A stretch of 64,000 bases of DNA from Latrodectus hesperus (taxonomy: Eukaryota; Arthropoda; Arachnida; Araneae; Theridiidae): assembly GCA_037975125.1 (NCBI GenBank), contig CM075855.1, positions 109,076,118-109,140,117 of the forward strand, given 5' to 3'. Every line of letters starts with the position of its first letter. Position 1 is the first letter of the stretch. Both the position numbers and the translations under genes were made by a program. The notes below the pieces were generated by a model. That model ran no database searches. It had not been told where the DNA came from and saw only the letters and a program-made list of their open reading frames with translations. Shown here one piece after another: positions 43,825 to 56,135 of this stretch.

Positions 43825-44293
43825 TGAGAGGGAAGCAAATTGTTCTCCACTGGGTGCCTGGCCACTGTGGCTTATGGGGCAATTAGTAAGCAGACAACTT
43901 TGCAAAGAAAGGTGCCAGCCTTCTACAGCATCCTTCCACACCCTTCTCGTATTGGAAGATTAAGCCGTTTCTAAAGCACCTATTTGCTTCTAATGGCTCA
44001 CGAGACCCACAGACTCGTATAGCGCATAAACACAGGAGTAATTTAGGTCCTGTTCTTATTCTTGAATTACCAAGACGAAATGCTGTTACTACCTTTCGCC
44101 TAACAACAAGACATGATTGCCTAGCCTCTCTGTTGAAGTACTTAGGCATTCTTACGGTTCCTACTCGTCCACTGTGTGGATCTGGAGAAGTAATGGACAG
44201 GGACCATCCACCCCTTTGTGGGTCAACTGAGGAAACGAGATATTGGGAGGCAAGATTGCTTCTTAGGCAACATGATTGCGGTCCATTATTCTG
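43825..44293 (+). pseudogene. LINE (R1/Jockey-like) RNase H and C-terminal remnant
   Basis: IVLHWVPGHCGLWGN, two stops, then ADNFAKKGAS is the end of an RNase H domain. RNAVTTFRLTTRHDCLASLL, CGSGEVMDRDHPPLCGS and RYWEARLLL follow in one frame to a stop near 44293, the usual C-terminal tail of arthropod non-LTR ORF2. It is similar in type to the copy at 19285 but on the opposite strand. Confidence 0.8.
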
Positions 44294-47200
44294 AAGTTTA
44301 CTTTTTAGTAACCTTTAGTTCTTTGTCTGGAAACTGGAAATTAAAAAAAAAATCACCTTATAATTGATGATTTGGCAGTGTTTAGCCATTAACAACTTCA
44401 AGAATCGTCTAAAAAAAGGCATTGCTTATTTGAGACCATAGTATATTAGAATGTCCCAGACAGAATAAGAATGTTCAAAGTTTTCCTTGTTTTCTATTGT
44501 TAAAATGTTAGTTTAAAGAAGTGTGTTTAATTTGCAAAGGAATTCATGATCATTTTGGATAAATGTATGAAATTCTAAAAAATATAATATATGAAAGAAT
44601 AAATTAGAAATAATAACATGGTTTTATATATAGTTAATTTATACATAATCACTCGAAAATATTTAACAATATTTTAAACTTTATTTATTACTTTTGCATT
44701 ACCTTGTCAACCATTTCGGTAAAAATTTGTCACCAAATTTTGTATCTTAGTGATGATTTGTAATTATTAAAACTTCATTTAATATTTTTCATTTTTGATG
44801 ACTGCAAGCTTTGATATATGATTAAAACTTTAGAAATACTATTTGAAGTAAAAGTTTTTGACTATATATTTGTGATGAAGCTATAAATTAACTTCGGTTT
44901 TCTCTCTCAAATATTGAAAAAATGATTATAACTGGTATTATTTGACTGTTACTTTCTGCTAAGTATAATTAATGCAATATATAAGTACAATCAATTTCTA
45001 TTTAGTTTTCTCAAAAAGTATTATTGAAATTAAATGAATTTTTTATTTTAGCATGTTCTTAAAGATTTATTACAGATCAATGAAAGATTATTTCACGTTG
45101 CAAAATTTCCTCTTGTGGTTGGAATACATATGTATCAATCGTTTCAGCTAGAGGAATTGATGCAGAAAAGTTTCTTAACAAAAAATGCATATTTTCAATT
45201 AATGTGTGAATCACTGAATCAACAAATGCGGATCTCTTCAATTACATCACTGATTTATTAAGAAATATCATAAACCTGATAGAAAAAGTAACTGAACTAA
45301 TGATAATTCAACAGATGAGTCCAACCTGATCGCTCATTGGTCAAATTAGTCACGTGATTAAATACTTACGTAAAAGCCATGCAGAGAATAGTACCAAATT
45401 ACTTTCGTAATTATGTAAATATGTTGACTTAATCCTCTGCATTTCGAAATTGTCTCTTTTAAATATTTTTTTCACATATTAATACATATACATACATGAT
45501 TACTCTGGAAAATTTATTATTTATTTTTTTACACTATTTATTTTAAATCTCTTAGCACATATATAACTCTGGATAGATATATTTTCATTAATAAAGCTTA
45601 AACTTTGATATATTTTTCTATCTATTATTCTCAACAAGAATTAACTTTTCTAATATAATTAAAATTTATATATATTTTGCTATTAAACTGTTTGTAATGT
45701 ATTATTTTACTATATTTTTATACCCATTAATTTTTTTTACAGAAAATAATTTTGCATACCAAATACTCTCGATTATTTTTGCTTAAATAAACATCAAAAT
45801 ACAGTATCCTTTAAAATTACACGTAAGAATTATTTAAATTAAAATCCTGGATGAAACTTTAGAATAGTTTGTGTAATGCAATAAATCAAATTCATTAAAC
45901 TTTATTTTTTGGCAATTTTTTCAAAAAATCATGAAAAAATCAAAATTTACATATTATATTATAAACATGTATAATTCAATTAAAACTACTTTTTAGCTGT
46001 TTCAAAAGTAATACAGAAAGTCTAACCTATTTTTTAAAAGGCAAAACTTAGAATTTAAATTAATCTTTGCTCCATTTTTTATGAACAACAAAACCAAATA
46101 CCTTACTACACAGAATCACTTTAAAAATACATAGCTGCAACTCAAGCAAAATAAGGCATTTAGTTAAATAAGAAATTATCTCTAATATATCTAATAAAAC
46201 TGTTAAATTATGCTCTATTGCATTGTGTATTTATCTCTGTTAATATTAATAAATATAGAAAAAGAATACTTTCATTATATTTGTTTAGTATGAGATAAAA
46301 CTGGCATAAGTAACTACAATATACACAAAATAGAAAAAAATATGTAAGTAAATGTTATATTCGTAATTCAAAATTGAATCTCAAGAGATAAAAACATAGA
46401 AATAAAAAATGTTATTTTTATAAAAGTTAGATATTTTGGTGTAATTAAAATTATGTAATAATTATAGAGATGTGGAATATAATTGCATATTAATTATAGT
46501 CTGTGTGCTAAATATGTGTATACTGTATCTACAAAAATAAAATACATTACATATTCCTAAATTCAGAGCACCTTGACAAAGAAAATCGGGAAATATTGAA
46601 ACATTAGTATTCTTAGAAAATGTGTGACAGCATTTTAAAAATATTTTAGGAAATTTTTACTATGTTATAAGTTCAAAAATAAAAGTTTTGGCAAAACCTT
46701 CAAATAAAAAAAAATAAAACTGCATTCAAATAATCAAATGGAAAATACAAACTTTTAAGTAACCATAATTCTAAAGATATTGTAAAACACACGCATAATC
46801 ATTTTATAACTAAATCTCTAGCTTTTTAAAATGTAAGCCAATTAATTAACAAAAGATAATTTGTACATTGTGTTTATGTATAGACAAAGTTTTTAAAAAC
46901 CACATCTCATGAAAATAAAATAAAAACAATTTATTTCAAAACAGGAAATTGCAAACTTCAGTATTTTCTAAACAAAGCTTCATTACCATGTCAACATAAT
47001 AAAAAAAATATACGTCTGTTAATAGAAAAAATAAATCCGCTTTGATATGGAAACTTTTACGAGTATAGTTGAGGACAAATATTTCATCAAATAAATAATA
47101 AATAAATAAAAGTAAGTAAAAAAATAAAATTTAATGTGATTCACATTTGATATAATGAAGTACTCTACAATTCCCTGTAAGATTTAGAATATTTTAGATT

Positions 47201-49088
47201 TATAGTTAGCGGTTTTAAATTTGTGGTAAATATATGAAATTTATTTTGTAATGTTTGATTCCATTGTACATCGTTACACGTTTTAATTGTGATAAAATTA
47301 AAAAAAATATCGGTAATAATTTTATTTATTTGATTATGTTTTGTTACAATTGCTCATTTAAAAGCATTGACACATTTATCAGTATTTACGTATCATCCTG
47401 TTGATCATATCTGCGAAAAAATACATGCCGTTTAATGATGCCATTTAGCATCATAGAAATTGCGAATAAAGTTTTTATCTATTTGTTAAAATGAAAATAT
47501 TAGTAACGTGTTCGGCATTTCCTTCCAAACTTTGAAAACAATCTATTAAAACTTGCAAAATTCTGTGACACACTTTATGGGAGAAAAAGTATGCAGGATA
47601 ATATGTAAGTACCCATTTTTCATGTTTGCTACCATTCATAAAGAACCAATTTACACTGGTTCGGTGTAGATCTGAGTACCCCTTGATTTGGCAGTAAAAT
47701 TTAATTTATCTTAATTTAGCTTTTGTATAGCGGCCATCTTGCTAATCACATCTTGCCATCAAAATATCAAAGGGTACCGGATGTAAACTCTTATCAACAC
47801 AAATTAGGATTGTTGATTAAAGTCCAATCGCAATGTTTTCAACTTGACAAGGAAAATTTTCCAAATATTGACAATTACTGCAATATTCATGTTTGCAAAT
47901 AATTTTTTTCCATAGTCCTAAATTCATAAATTATTTTTAGTATATTAAAGAAGTCAATAGAAAACATTATATTGCAATATCCTATAACTTGTGTCTAAAA
48001 TTAATATATTAACAGGCATCTAAAATTTACATATCAGAATATAATTCTTCTAAAAAAGAAGTTCTTATCTCTATAGAAGAGTTGAAAATATTCAAACTAA
48101 CTGTACTGTTATGAAATGGTACTAAAATTTACTTTAATTCAATTAATGATTAATGTTGATTTTTTTATATTTCAAACTTATTATCAATTCGACAATAATA
48201 ATGCTACTGAATGGAAGTAGTTCATTTGCTTTTACTGTTTCATAGTCAAGACTAGTTTTTCTTTTATGACAATTTTTGAAAATATCATTTATTGATGTGG
48301 TTGAAAGATATTACACGTAATTTTATAGATGCATAGTGTTAAAATCGAAATTTATTCATGTCATAGCCCCGGAAATTTAGGCCCCATTAATTTTTTATTA
48401 AGGCCCCAGAAAAATTTGACAACATTTGAATTAAAAACTCACCTTAATTCTTGCATTGTGGGCTAATTTACAGAAGTAAGGAAATATGGCTGACAAGGAT
48501 AGCTACAGTCAAGAGATGGTACCTTCTAAACATAGTGCATATCATCACTTCAGAAATCATACCATTATTTAGAGCAGTATTGTTATGAGTACTTTTACAA
48601 GCCACTTTAACACAAAAATTTTTATAGCTAATAAGTCTACTGGACTGTGTGAAGGAATTTCTCATTGATCTGCAAGGAAACGTAATTGTTAAATATTTAA
48701 AAAATTGCAAAAAAAGTTTATATTTAATTTTAATGAGTTCTGACAGAATTAATTATGAATCAATTGTACAAACATATTATCCGGTTACATTATTATATTT
48801 GACAAAAATGTGCTGTCAAATATAATATTAGTTATAATAATTTTTTCAACATTTGAGGGAGAAAAAAGAGGATAATTTATAGCTCTAATAAATAAACAGT
48901 TGAAAACTTTATTTTAAATTAAATTTTCAAAGTTTTAATCATAAATTTAAAGTTTGGAGTCATTAAAAATGAAAGTAGAAAATAAAATTTAAATAAATAT
49001 ATATTGTCACTAAGCTACAAATCTGGGGGCAATTTTTTTACGAAAATGTTTACAGGATAATGCGTAAGTAGAAAAATTTAAAATAGAA
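44294..49088. other. Long AT-rich stretch, no certain gene
   Basis: No transposase or domain was recognised. A 70-codon open stretch at 45052-45264 after TTTTATTTTAG could be a terminal exon but has no similarity I know. Palindrome at 48791-48827. Confidence 0.4.
48791..48827. repeat. Palindrome, 14-bp arms
   Basis: TATTATATTTGACA pairs perfectly with 48814-48827 across a 9-nt loop. Confidence 0.75.
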
Positions 49089-49089
<1 letters not shown>

Positions 49090-49123
<34 letters not shown>

Positions 49124-49124
49124 G
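49090..49124. repeat. (TC)n(CA)n microsatellite
   Basis: A short TC run followed directly by a CA run. Confidence 0.9.
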
Positions 49125-49509
49125 ATTTTCATGTAATTCTGTATCATCTAACTAGGTATTAAAACCATGGTCTTCCTCTAATTTACTCTTTTATATATAT
49201 CTTTTTTAGAATAACATACATTTATCCAAAAGGATCATGATATTTTTTGCAAATTAAATACTTCTTTTATCAAACATTTTAACAATAGAAGATAATGGAA
49301 ACTTTGATTCTTCTTCTTCTATCTGTGGAATTCTAATATAATGTGGTCGCAAAAAGTAATAGCTTTGCTTACTTTGGAGAGCCCTTTTGAAATGGTTGAT
49401 TGGTTGGCCTCTGCTATATCGCCAGTTAAAAGTTAATGAGAAGCTTGGCGACAGATTTGCCCGACACCTTTAGAAGAATATCTCCATCCAAAAAATAACA
49501 GTTTTGTTC

Positions 49510-49640
49510 TAAATCTTCGATTTTAATAGCTCTGAAATAGCAGCTTTCGTCAAGAGATATCGCTTGTGGATTTCTATTTCCTCCTCTTCCAGGTGTCTTT
49601 TTAGGTCTAATGTTCCGTTTTACAACTTTCTAGTTCTCAA
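49510..49640 (-). repeat. Dispersed repeat S, copy 2
   Basis: Reverse complement of the unit at 43600-43720, sharing ACCTGGAAGAGGA and GAGCTATTAAAATCGAAGA. Confidence 0.7.
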
Positions 49641-49969
49641 GAAACTCTAACCTCTGCAGATTATAATATAAATTAGTGTATAAAATAATTATCATTAAAT
49701 TAGACGCACTTGAAATTTGTTTCGCAAATAGTAAACATTAAAAAGTACACAAGAGTTAAAAAACTGGGCATGATCACTTATAGCATATATGAACTGCACA
49801 TGCACAGTCTGGTTTAATTGTACTGCATAGGATGATTCGGACTTTGAGTCTAAAGCCAGATTTTGGCCTCGGTTACTCATCATGAAGTTGGTGGTGAATA
49901 ATATTTCAGCTTTGGCCTGGGGTTTCGCTCTTACCTAGCGCTAGAGGTTGACGGTGAATACTGCCGTAA

Positions 49970-50880
49970 GCTTTTGTTGTTTCATTCTCAAGTTGAAATG
50001 TCAGTTTCAAGCGCCCAGTTTTTCACTCCATCGGACAGATGGGCATTGGTGTAAACGACGCGAAACCTGTGAAAGCAAATCTTGCAAACACTACTAAAAC
50101 TGGAAGCGGGAGGATTATGATCTGGGGCATTTTTTTCCTGTCATTTTCTGTGTTCAGTCACCATTGTAGAAGACACGATGATCCGTCTTTGCGAACCATG
50201 TGTTCCCCTATATGCGCATTGTTTATCTTCAGAATGATGGAATCTGCTATCAGGAAAATGAGAAGTGTCAAACAGTTGGCAGTGTACGTACTTGGCTCGA
50301 TGTGCACCAGGATGTCTTTATCGCGCATTTTGTCCTGTCCAACAAACTCGCTTAACTTTAACCCAATCGAGAATCTGTGAGGAGATCTGGATCGGGTTGT
50401 TCACGGTATGGATCCTCACCCGTATTCTAAGGCAGGCCGCAAACTCGGTAGACAATCCGATTGAGACGCTGTCTTATTGTAGACAAATGTGATCTCCTCG
50501 ATGTCTTAGTGTGTCGTAGCTAAAACGCTGTATCTGACGTCATAGAATTTTAAACCAATGAGAGCGCTGTCTCGCGGAAAGTTGCCAGATATTTCGAACC
50601 TGCTCGAAATCTAAAAGCGTCTCGTACTCCACCCCTTTTCTGACGTAACTAAGACCTCAATGACGTCATTTGGTCTGATGCGATTCTTGCGAGACACTCT
50701 GAGCATCTCGCGAGACAAGTCTCATGCGATCATCTACGAATTTGGACTGCCTTGGACAGATGGCCACAATACTGCATAGCTCCCAGTGAACATCGTCAGG
50801 AACCTAACTGACAGTCCACTCTTTGGAAGGTGGTTATTTTGGCTTTTGTGTGGTGGTCATATTAATGTGACTGGACTGCA
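49970..50880 (+). pseudogene. Tc1-like element remnant, interrupted by a repeat
   Basis: TKTGSGRIMIWGIF (near 50095) matches the KxGGGSVMVWG motif. SVRTWLDVHQDVF (near 50275) follows, then CPTNSLNFNPIENL (near 50335; usual SPDLNPIENLW with the catalytic Glu), then LDRVVHGMDP. After a foreign block (50424-50730), LPVNIVRNLTDS and GGHINVTG continue the same transposase C terminus, ending in GTGGTCATATTAATGTGACT near 50850, a typical Tc1 inverted end. The 5' part is missing. Many stops. Confidence 0.6.
50424..50730 (-). repeat. Repeat R fragment inserted in the Tc1 remnant
   Basis: CTAAGGCAGGC-GCAAA, GACAAxxCGGATTGA-like and TATCTGACGTCA blocks match the reverse complement of 52320-52420. It sits exactly between two halves of one transposase reading. 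Contains several TCTCGCGAGAC-type palindromic pieces. Confidence 0.5.
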
Positions 50881-50899
50881 TTTCTATTATCAAAATTTA

Positions 50900-52300
50900 T
50901 TTTGAATGCATTAATTGAAATTACTTTTACAAGCCTCGAATTGAATATTCCTTGGCATGAAGAAACCTCATATTACTAAATAACAGTGAAAAATCTTTCT
51001 ATTGATTACACAATCACTGAATTCATTTAATTTTAAGAAAAATTGGCATTTTAAAAGAATAATGCTTACATAATTTTTCTCTTTTAAATCCACAAATTTA
51101 TTACTATTTTCCATGTTTTTTGGTATTCTGGCCAAAATTTTGTCTTGAAAATCAGGCATAAATCGCAGATTTACAATATTAGAGTCTTCTAAGTAAAAAA
51201 TAATTTTTCCCAATTTTCTCTACTTAAATTAGGAACATGTACTTTGAGAACAACCAGATTCATTTACTTTTGATAAATATGTAATATTATGATGATCTCA
51301 GCAATTATTAGTCTTCTTTGAAATGAAATTTGTTATTGCAAAATTATTAACTGGAGAATTTTAAATAAAAAAATATCATGCCATATGTTTTGTAATTTTA
51401 GTTTAGATATAATTTCTGTTAAAAAATTATATTCCTCTAAATAAAACTGGAAAAAAAACTGTCTTAGATTTAGCTTTATAATGTTAATAACGCCTTCAAC
51501 TTTTATTGCACATAAAAACATTTAAAGACATAACCGAACCCTAAATGGATCATTTTAAAACTTTGAGAAATGGAATTGAATCATTCATAAAGGATCTTTT
51601 TAGAAATTAGGGTTTCTTTCAGTAACAATTTGATCATAAGATGGCAGCACTATTCAGTTCTTCTAATATTTTTAATTGAGAGAATTTAATGTTTTGGGTT
51701 CTTGTATAAGTGCCATCTATGGGTTTATTTTGAAATTATCTGTTCTTTGGTGTTTTATTTCATTGTAATTAAATTTACATAATTCCATTATTTCGGAATG
51801 CACTCATTGAAAAAATTTGCTTTTCTAATTAATTATTTTTAAAATTTCATTGATAAAGTATAGAGATAAATATTGTTTATGAAATTGCATCAATTAAAAA
51901 TTTTTTAAAACTCAAAAAATAAAATAAATATCATAAAAAATTTTCTTTTCCGGGATTGAATTAAATTTTTTCCGTTAATATAAAATAACAATTTTCCTAT
52001 GATTTTAAATATTTCAAACTACCTAAATCTCTTTATTAAATAAGTTGTCATGTTAATATGAAAAATATTTTTTTATTGTTATAAAAGCTAATAAGTGACA
52101 AAGGAAAAATTATTTAATCGAAAAATTTTTTAAAATAACTTTTGCTTGCTAAAAAAAAACACATATTAATTCATCGCAACTTGTCTTTTTTTTAACATGT
52201 TATAATTATTAACAAAAGATGCATTTTAATAATCAGGCAATATTTATTTATTATTAAGATTTTTATAAATTTCGTAATTGAATACAAGTGAATATTACCC
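50900..52300. other. AT-rich intergenic DNA, no gene seen
   Basis: Short open frames on the minus strand (50968-51213, 51333-51521) have no recognisable domain. Confidence 0.5.
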
Positions 52301-52319
52301 TTTCACTGTTTAAAATATG

Positions 52320-53110
52320 CGTGACGTCAGATAACGTTTCATCGACACGATATCGTATTGAGACGGCGTCATCAATCCGACTTGTCGACGAATTTGCTGC
52401 CTGCCTTAAAATAGCATTCTTCGAGCGGCAGCAAACAAGGCACACAATGTTCACTATCAAATATCTGAGAATAGTGTCGAAGTTCATTTTGTTAATAAAA
52501 CGGTTTTTTATATAAGGACCTATTCATCGGTTTGAGAAGCCGTTTTCCATTGATTCAAGCCATTAACACGTTGAGGTAAAAATTTACCGTGCGGTCACCC
52601 TTGGCGAAACTCCAAAATGTCGCCAAGGTTGACCGTATGTCGAATTTCCGATCGGGAAAACGGCGGGAGGAAAATGGCTGAAACAGTGACAAATATGTCT
52701 TACATTGTTGGTATCTAACAAAATGCTCAACTAATTTTACAAAATTAACAAAAAACGAAGATTTATAGATTTCAAACATTAATGGTAAAATAATAAAGTT
52801 GATAGGTTAAATTATCTATAAAATTTTTTGATTAAATTTTATATTAATGAATTTAAATCGGTAAATATTCATGAGAAATAAACTACAAATAGGGTTGCCA
52901 AAATACTAGTTTGTCGGGTTTCCAGTAAAAATGTTCGCCAAATTTGGCACCACAAAAAAACGCGCCAAGGGTGAGCGTACAGTAAAACTCATCCACACGT
53001 TGACAATAGAACAGAAGTAAAAGTAAAATGAAAAAGACAAGAGAAAACATGCACTTTATGGTTAGTTTAAATCTGCAAAGGTGATTTAAATTTTCAAAAA
53101 TTTCTTTAAT
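52320..53110 (+). repeat. Dispersed repeat R, copy 2 (carries nested element)
   Basis: Matches 6885-7245 on both sides of a nested insertion: ACGAATTTGCTGCCTGCCTT near 52388 and AATAGAACAGAAGTAAAAG near 53006, then TTATGGTTAGTTTAAATC. TTTGCTGCC and GGCAGCAAA near 52396-52436 form a small inverted repeat. No coding capacity seen. Confidence 0.7.
52575..52994. mobile_element. 420-bp non-autonomous TIR element with 9-bp TSD
   Basis: ACACGTTGA lies directly on both sides (52566-52574, 52995-53003); copy 1 of repeat R has a single uninterrupted ACACGTTGA, the empty site. The ends are 32-bp imperfect inverted repeats that both contain TCACCCTTGGCG and begin with GG. An 8-9-bp TSD fits hAT or P-like transposases. 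The interior is non-coding, with several GGCG/CGCC pieces. Confidence 0.8.
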
Positions 53111-53487
53111 TAATAGAATTGTAAGTTAATAAAGAAATTAAATATCAGCAACCTCTTTTAAACCTTAAGATGAATGCTTTGCTTACGCCAACATTAACAT
53201 TTTTATTACTTAACTATTGTTTCGATTATATTTTACTTTCGTATTATTTGATAGCAATTTATATTAGTGTTGCTGAAGTGTGAAATGCGTTATTTTCTGG
53301 AATAATTGAGTATTTTATGGAATCACTAAGCCAGCCAGTTAAAGTACATAAAATTATTTAATTCTAGAAAAAAATGTTTTCTATCGAACAACGATTACTT
53401 GATCATTAATGTATAAAATCAGTTCTTGAAATCTCTTTCGAACCGGTTCCAGCTACTTTTAATCGTTTTTGAACAAGCTTATAGCTA

Positions 53488-55039
53488 CACAGCTGGACAA
53501 TTGTTAAGGACGGATAACGCTATCATCCATAGCAGACCAACAAAATGAAAGGAAGCAAAATATGGAAAATTAGAATAAGTGCGGGATATAGTAAGAAGAA
53601 GTATACGTATGCAAATTTTTTTCCACGTCTGTTCATCACGTGATAGCGTTCATAAGAGCTTCAAAGGTTTTGACGCATGTGTGTGACATGTTGATGTTTC
53701 AAGTCAAAGTTTTGCAGGAAAGATTTAATAGACGAACTTGAAATTTTTGGCATGTCTTCCCGACATCACTTAGATGATTTTATGCGTGGCCGAATTATTG
53801 GAAAGATCGAAGAAGGGCGAAAAATAACAGATGTTGCCAGAGAGTTCGACATCACTCACAGCGTTGTTTCACGGCTGTGGAAGTCATTTAAAACTACTGG
53901 AATGTGTAGTAGGCGGCTACGGGGAGATCGTGTTATAAGTACGACGCCTGCAGAAGACAGATATATCGTCCTATCAGCAAAAAGGAACAGGCGCACCACA
54001 GCTCAGCAGGTGGCAAATCAGTTTCTTGCTGCCTCAGGAAAGCAGATCTCCCGAAAAACTGCTGCCAGACGTTTGAGGGCAGGAGAACTATACGCCCGAC
54101 AGACCTGTTGTGTGTGTCCCATTGACCAGAGAGCATCGTACTGTCCATTTGCAATGGTGTCGTGAGGATCTCAATTGGACTGAACAGGACTGGGCATGCA
54201 TACTATTCTCAGATGAGCGTAGGTTCAGTCTGTCATCGGATTGTAGACGCCAACTGATCTGGCGCGAAAGTGGTACTGCTTATCGTCCAGAAAATATCCA
54301 GGAAAGGGAACGATATCCGACATGCAGTGTCATGATGTGGGCCGGCATCACGATCAATGGCCGCACGCCCCTACATGTGCGTCTGCGAATGGGACTATGA
54401 CGGGCCAACGATACATGAATGAAGTTCTACTTCCTCATGTTCGTCCTTTCCGTTGGTGCTGTCGGTGATAAATTTGTTTTTATGGACGACAACGCAACAT
54501 GTCATCGAACACTCGCTGTTCAGGATTGTCTAGACAGCGAGGGTATTCAACGCCTCGTATGGCCATCACGTTCTCCAGATCTAAACCCCATTGAAAATGT
54601 GTGGGATGCTTTGGGGAGGCCAGTTGCTGGTCGAAACTATCCTCCGACAAACAAGAACAATCTCATTCTTGCATTCCTAGAGGAATGGGATAAATTGCTT
54701 CAATAGCTGAGCTGCTGGATAATGTTGTGCAAAGTATGATACGACGTGTGGAATGTTGCATCACACTCCACGGTGGACATATCCCGTACTGATACCTTTC
54801 TTCAAGGTGCCTGCTGACTTTTAGATGCACTTGTTCCATTTTCCCGGATGCAGCATCAAATGAAAATATTTTTCTTTCAGATGCTTCACAGCTTTTGTAC
54901 TTTCCAGAACAATAAATATTCTTTATTCTAATGTCTGAACAGTGTGGCAACTATATTTTATCCTACTAGGCCTCATGTCTCGCTTAATGTTATGCTACAC
55001 TGCAATTTGTGATCCGTCCTTAGCAATTGTCCAGCAGTG
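53488..55039 (+). mobile_element. Tc1-like transposon, near complete, inactive
   Basis: Inverted ends CACAGCTGGACAATTG on the left and, reversed, CACTGCTGGACAATTG on the right, each continuing with TAAGGACGGAT, flanked by TA (53486-53487, 55040-55041). About 1.55 kb, normal for Tc1. The region is clearly GC-richer than its surroundings. Confidence 0.9.
53752..54792 (+). pseudogene. Tc1 transposase (DD34E), frameshifted
   Basis: MSSRHHLDDFMRGRIIGKIE begins the bipartite helix-turn-helix domain (KITDVAREFDITHSVVSRLW; TTAQQVANQFLAASG). Frame changes occur near 54100 (ARQTCCVC instead of RPVVCVPL), near 54385 and near 54455, and once more near 54705. The catalytic triad survives: Asp in LFSDERRFSL, Asp in VFMDDNATCH, Glu in SPDLNPIENVWD. 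The C terminus reads CCITLHGGHIPY and stops at 54792. All parts are present and in order, so this is a recently inactivated full-length copy. Confidence 0.88.
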
Positions 55040-55041
55040 TA

Positions 55042-56135
55042 TTTTCCATGTTGTGTGCGTGCACTTCATTCCTTTGCTTTTAGACGTAGATACAAAACAA
55101 TGTATTTATGTTGGCGTTGCCTTTTGGATCATTAACAGATATTTTTACAGCTTGTTTTTCAATTAATCATTCGCAATAGGGAGAAAATGATTTTTCAAGA
55201 GATTTTATATATTTATGATCAATCAATTAATTTAAATAAAAATAATATAAAATAATTTTGATATTGTCTATTTTTCAAACTAATTGTCTACCATTAGTTA
55301 ATTCATAAGATAACTGAGAGTATAAAATTTTTCCTTTATTATACACTTTAAATGATTTGTCTAGTTATTTCATGAAACTCCTAGTTATTCTATGAAATAG
55401 ATAAACTATACACTTTGATGGTATTATCCTTACTTAATTATAGGCCATTATTTATGGATAGCTCCCATAAGAGACAATAGTATTCCTTACATATCAAAAG
55501 ATCTTACACTAAATCTCAATTGTAGGCTTTTCTTCGCTCATATACAAACAAGGATAATATTAAAACGTTTATAGGATTATCAATTCTGATTAGTAAGGAA
55601 CAACCCTTATTTTATGGACAGAAGAAGTAAACTAAGTCATTATAATATATCATGGAAAAATGGGATGATATTTTATCATATTGTGTTGTTTAACATCACA
55701 AAATTTCGGACAAATTTCAGCAATTTTTTGGAAAAAGTCTTGCGAATTAAATGATTATTTTTCCATATGAACATAAAATATTTCATATCAAAAAATGAAG
55801 CGATTCCATTTTATTTAAATTTTTCTTATCTTGTGACGTTAGTTTTAAAGGGGATCTTCTTTCTTATAATTTGTTCAAATTAAATATCTATAAGAATAAG
55901 TAAAACAAAACCAGCTTTAATTTAAAGCATGCACGATAAAAAAGATTAATTTTGAAACTCGATTAATGAAATAGCATATAAAAAAGCATTTATAAATTGT
56001 AAAAGTTATTTTTTTAATCTTTCAAAATTGCCACAAATTTAACAAAAAAAGTGCAACATTTTTAATGATTAGTTCAGATTTAGGGTGATGAGTAATATAA
56101 TTCAAGTTTTGATTTAAGACAAAATATGAACTAAA
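55042..56135. other. AT-rich intergenic DNA, no gene seen
   Basis: Nothing recognised between the Tc1 and the minisatellite. Confidence 0.5.
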
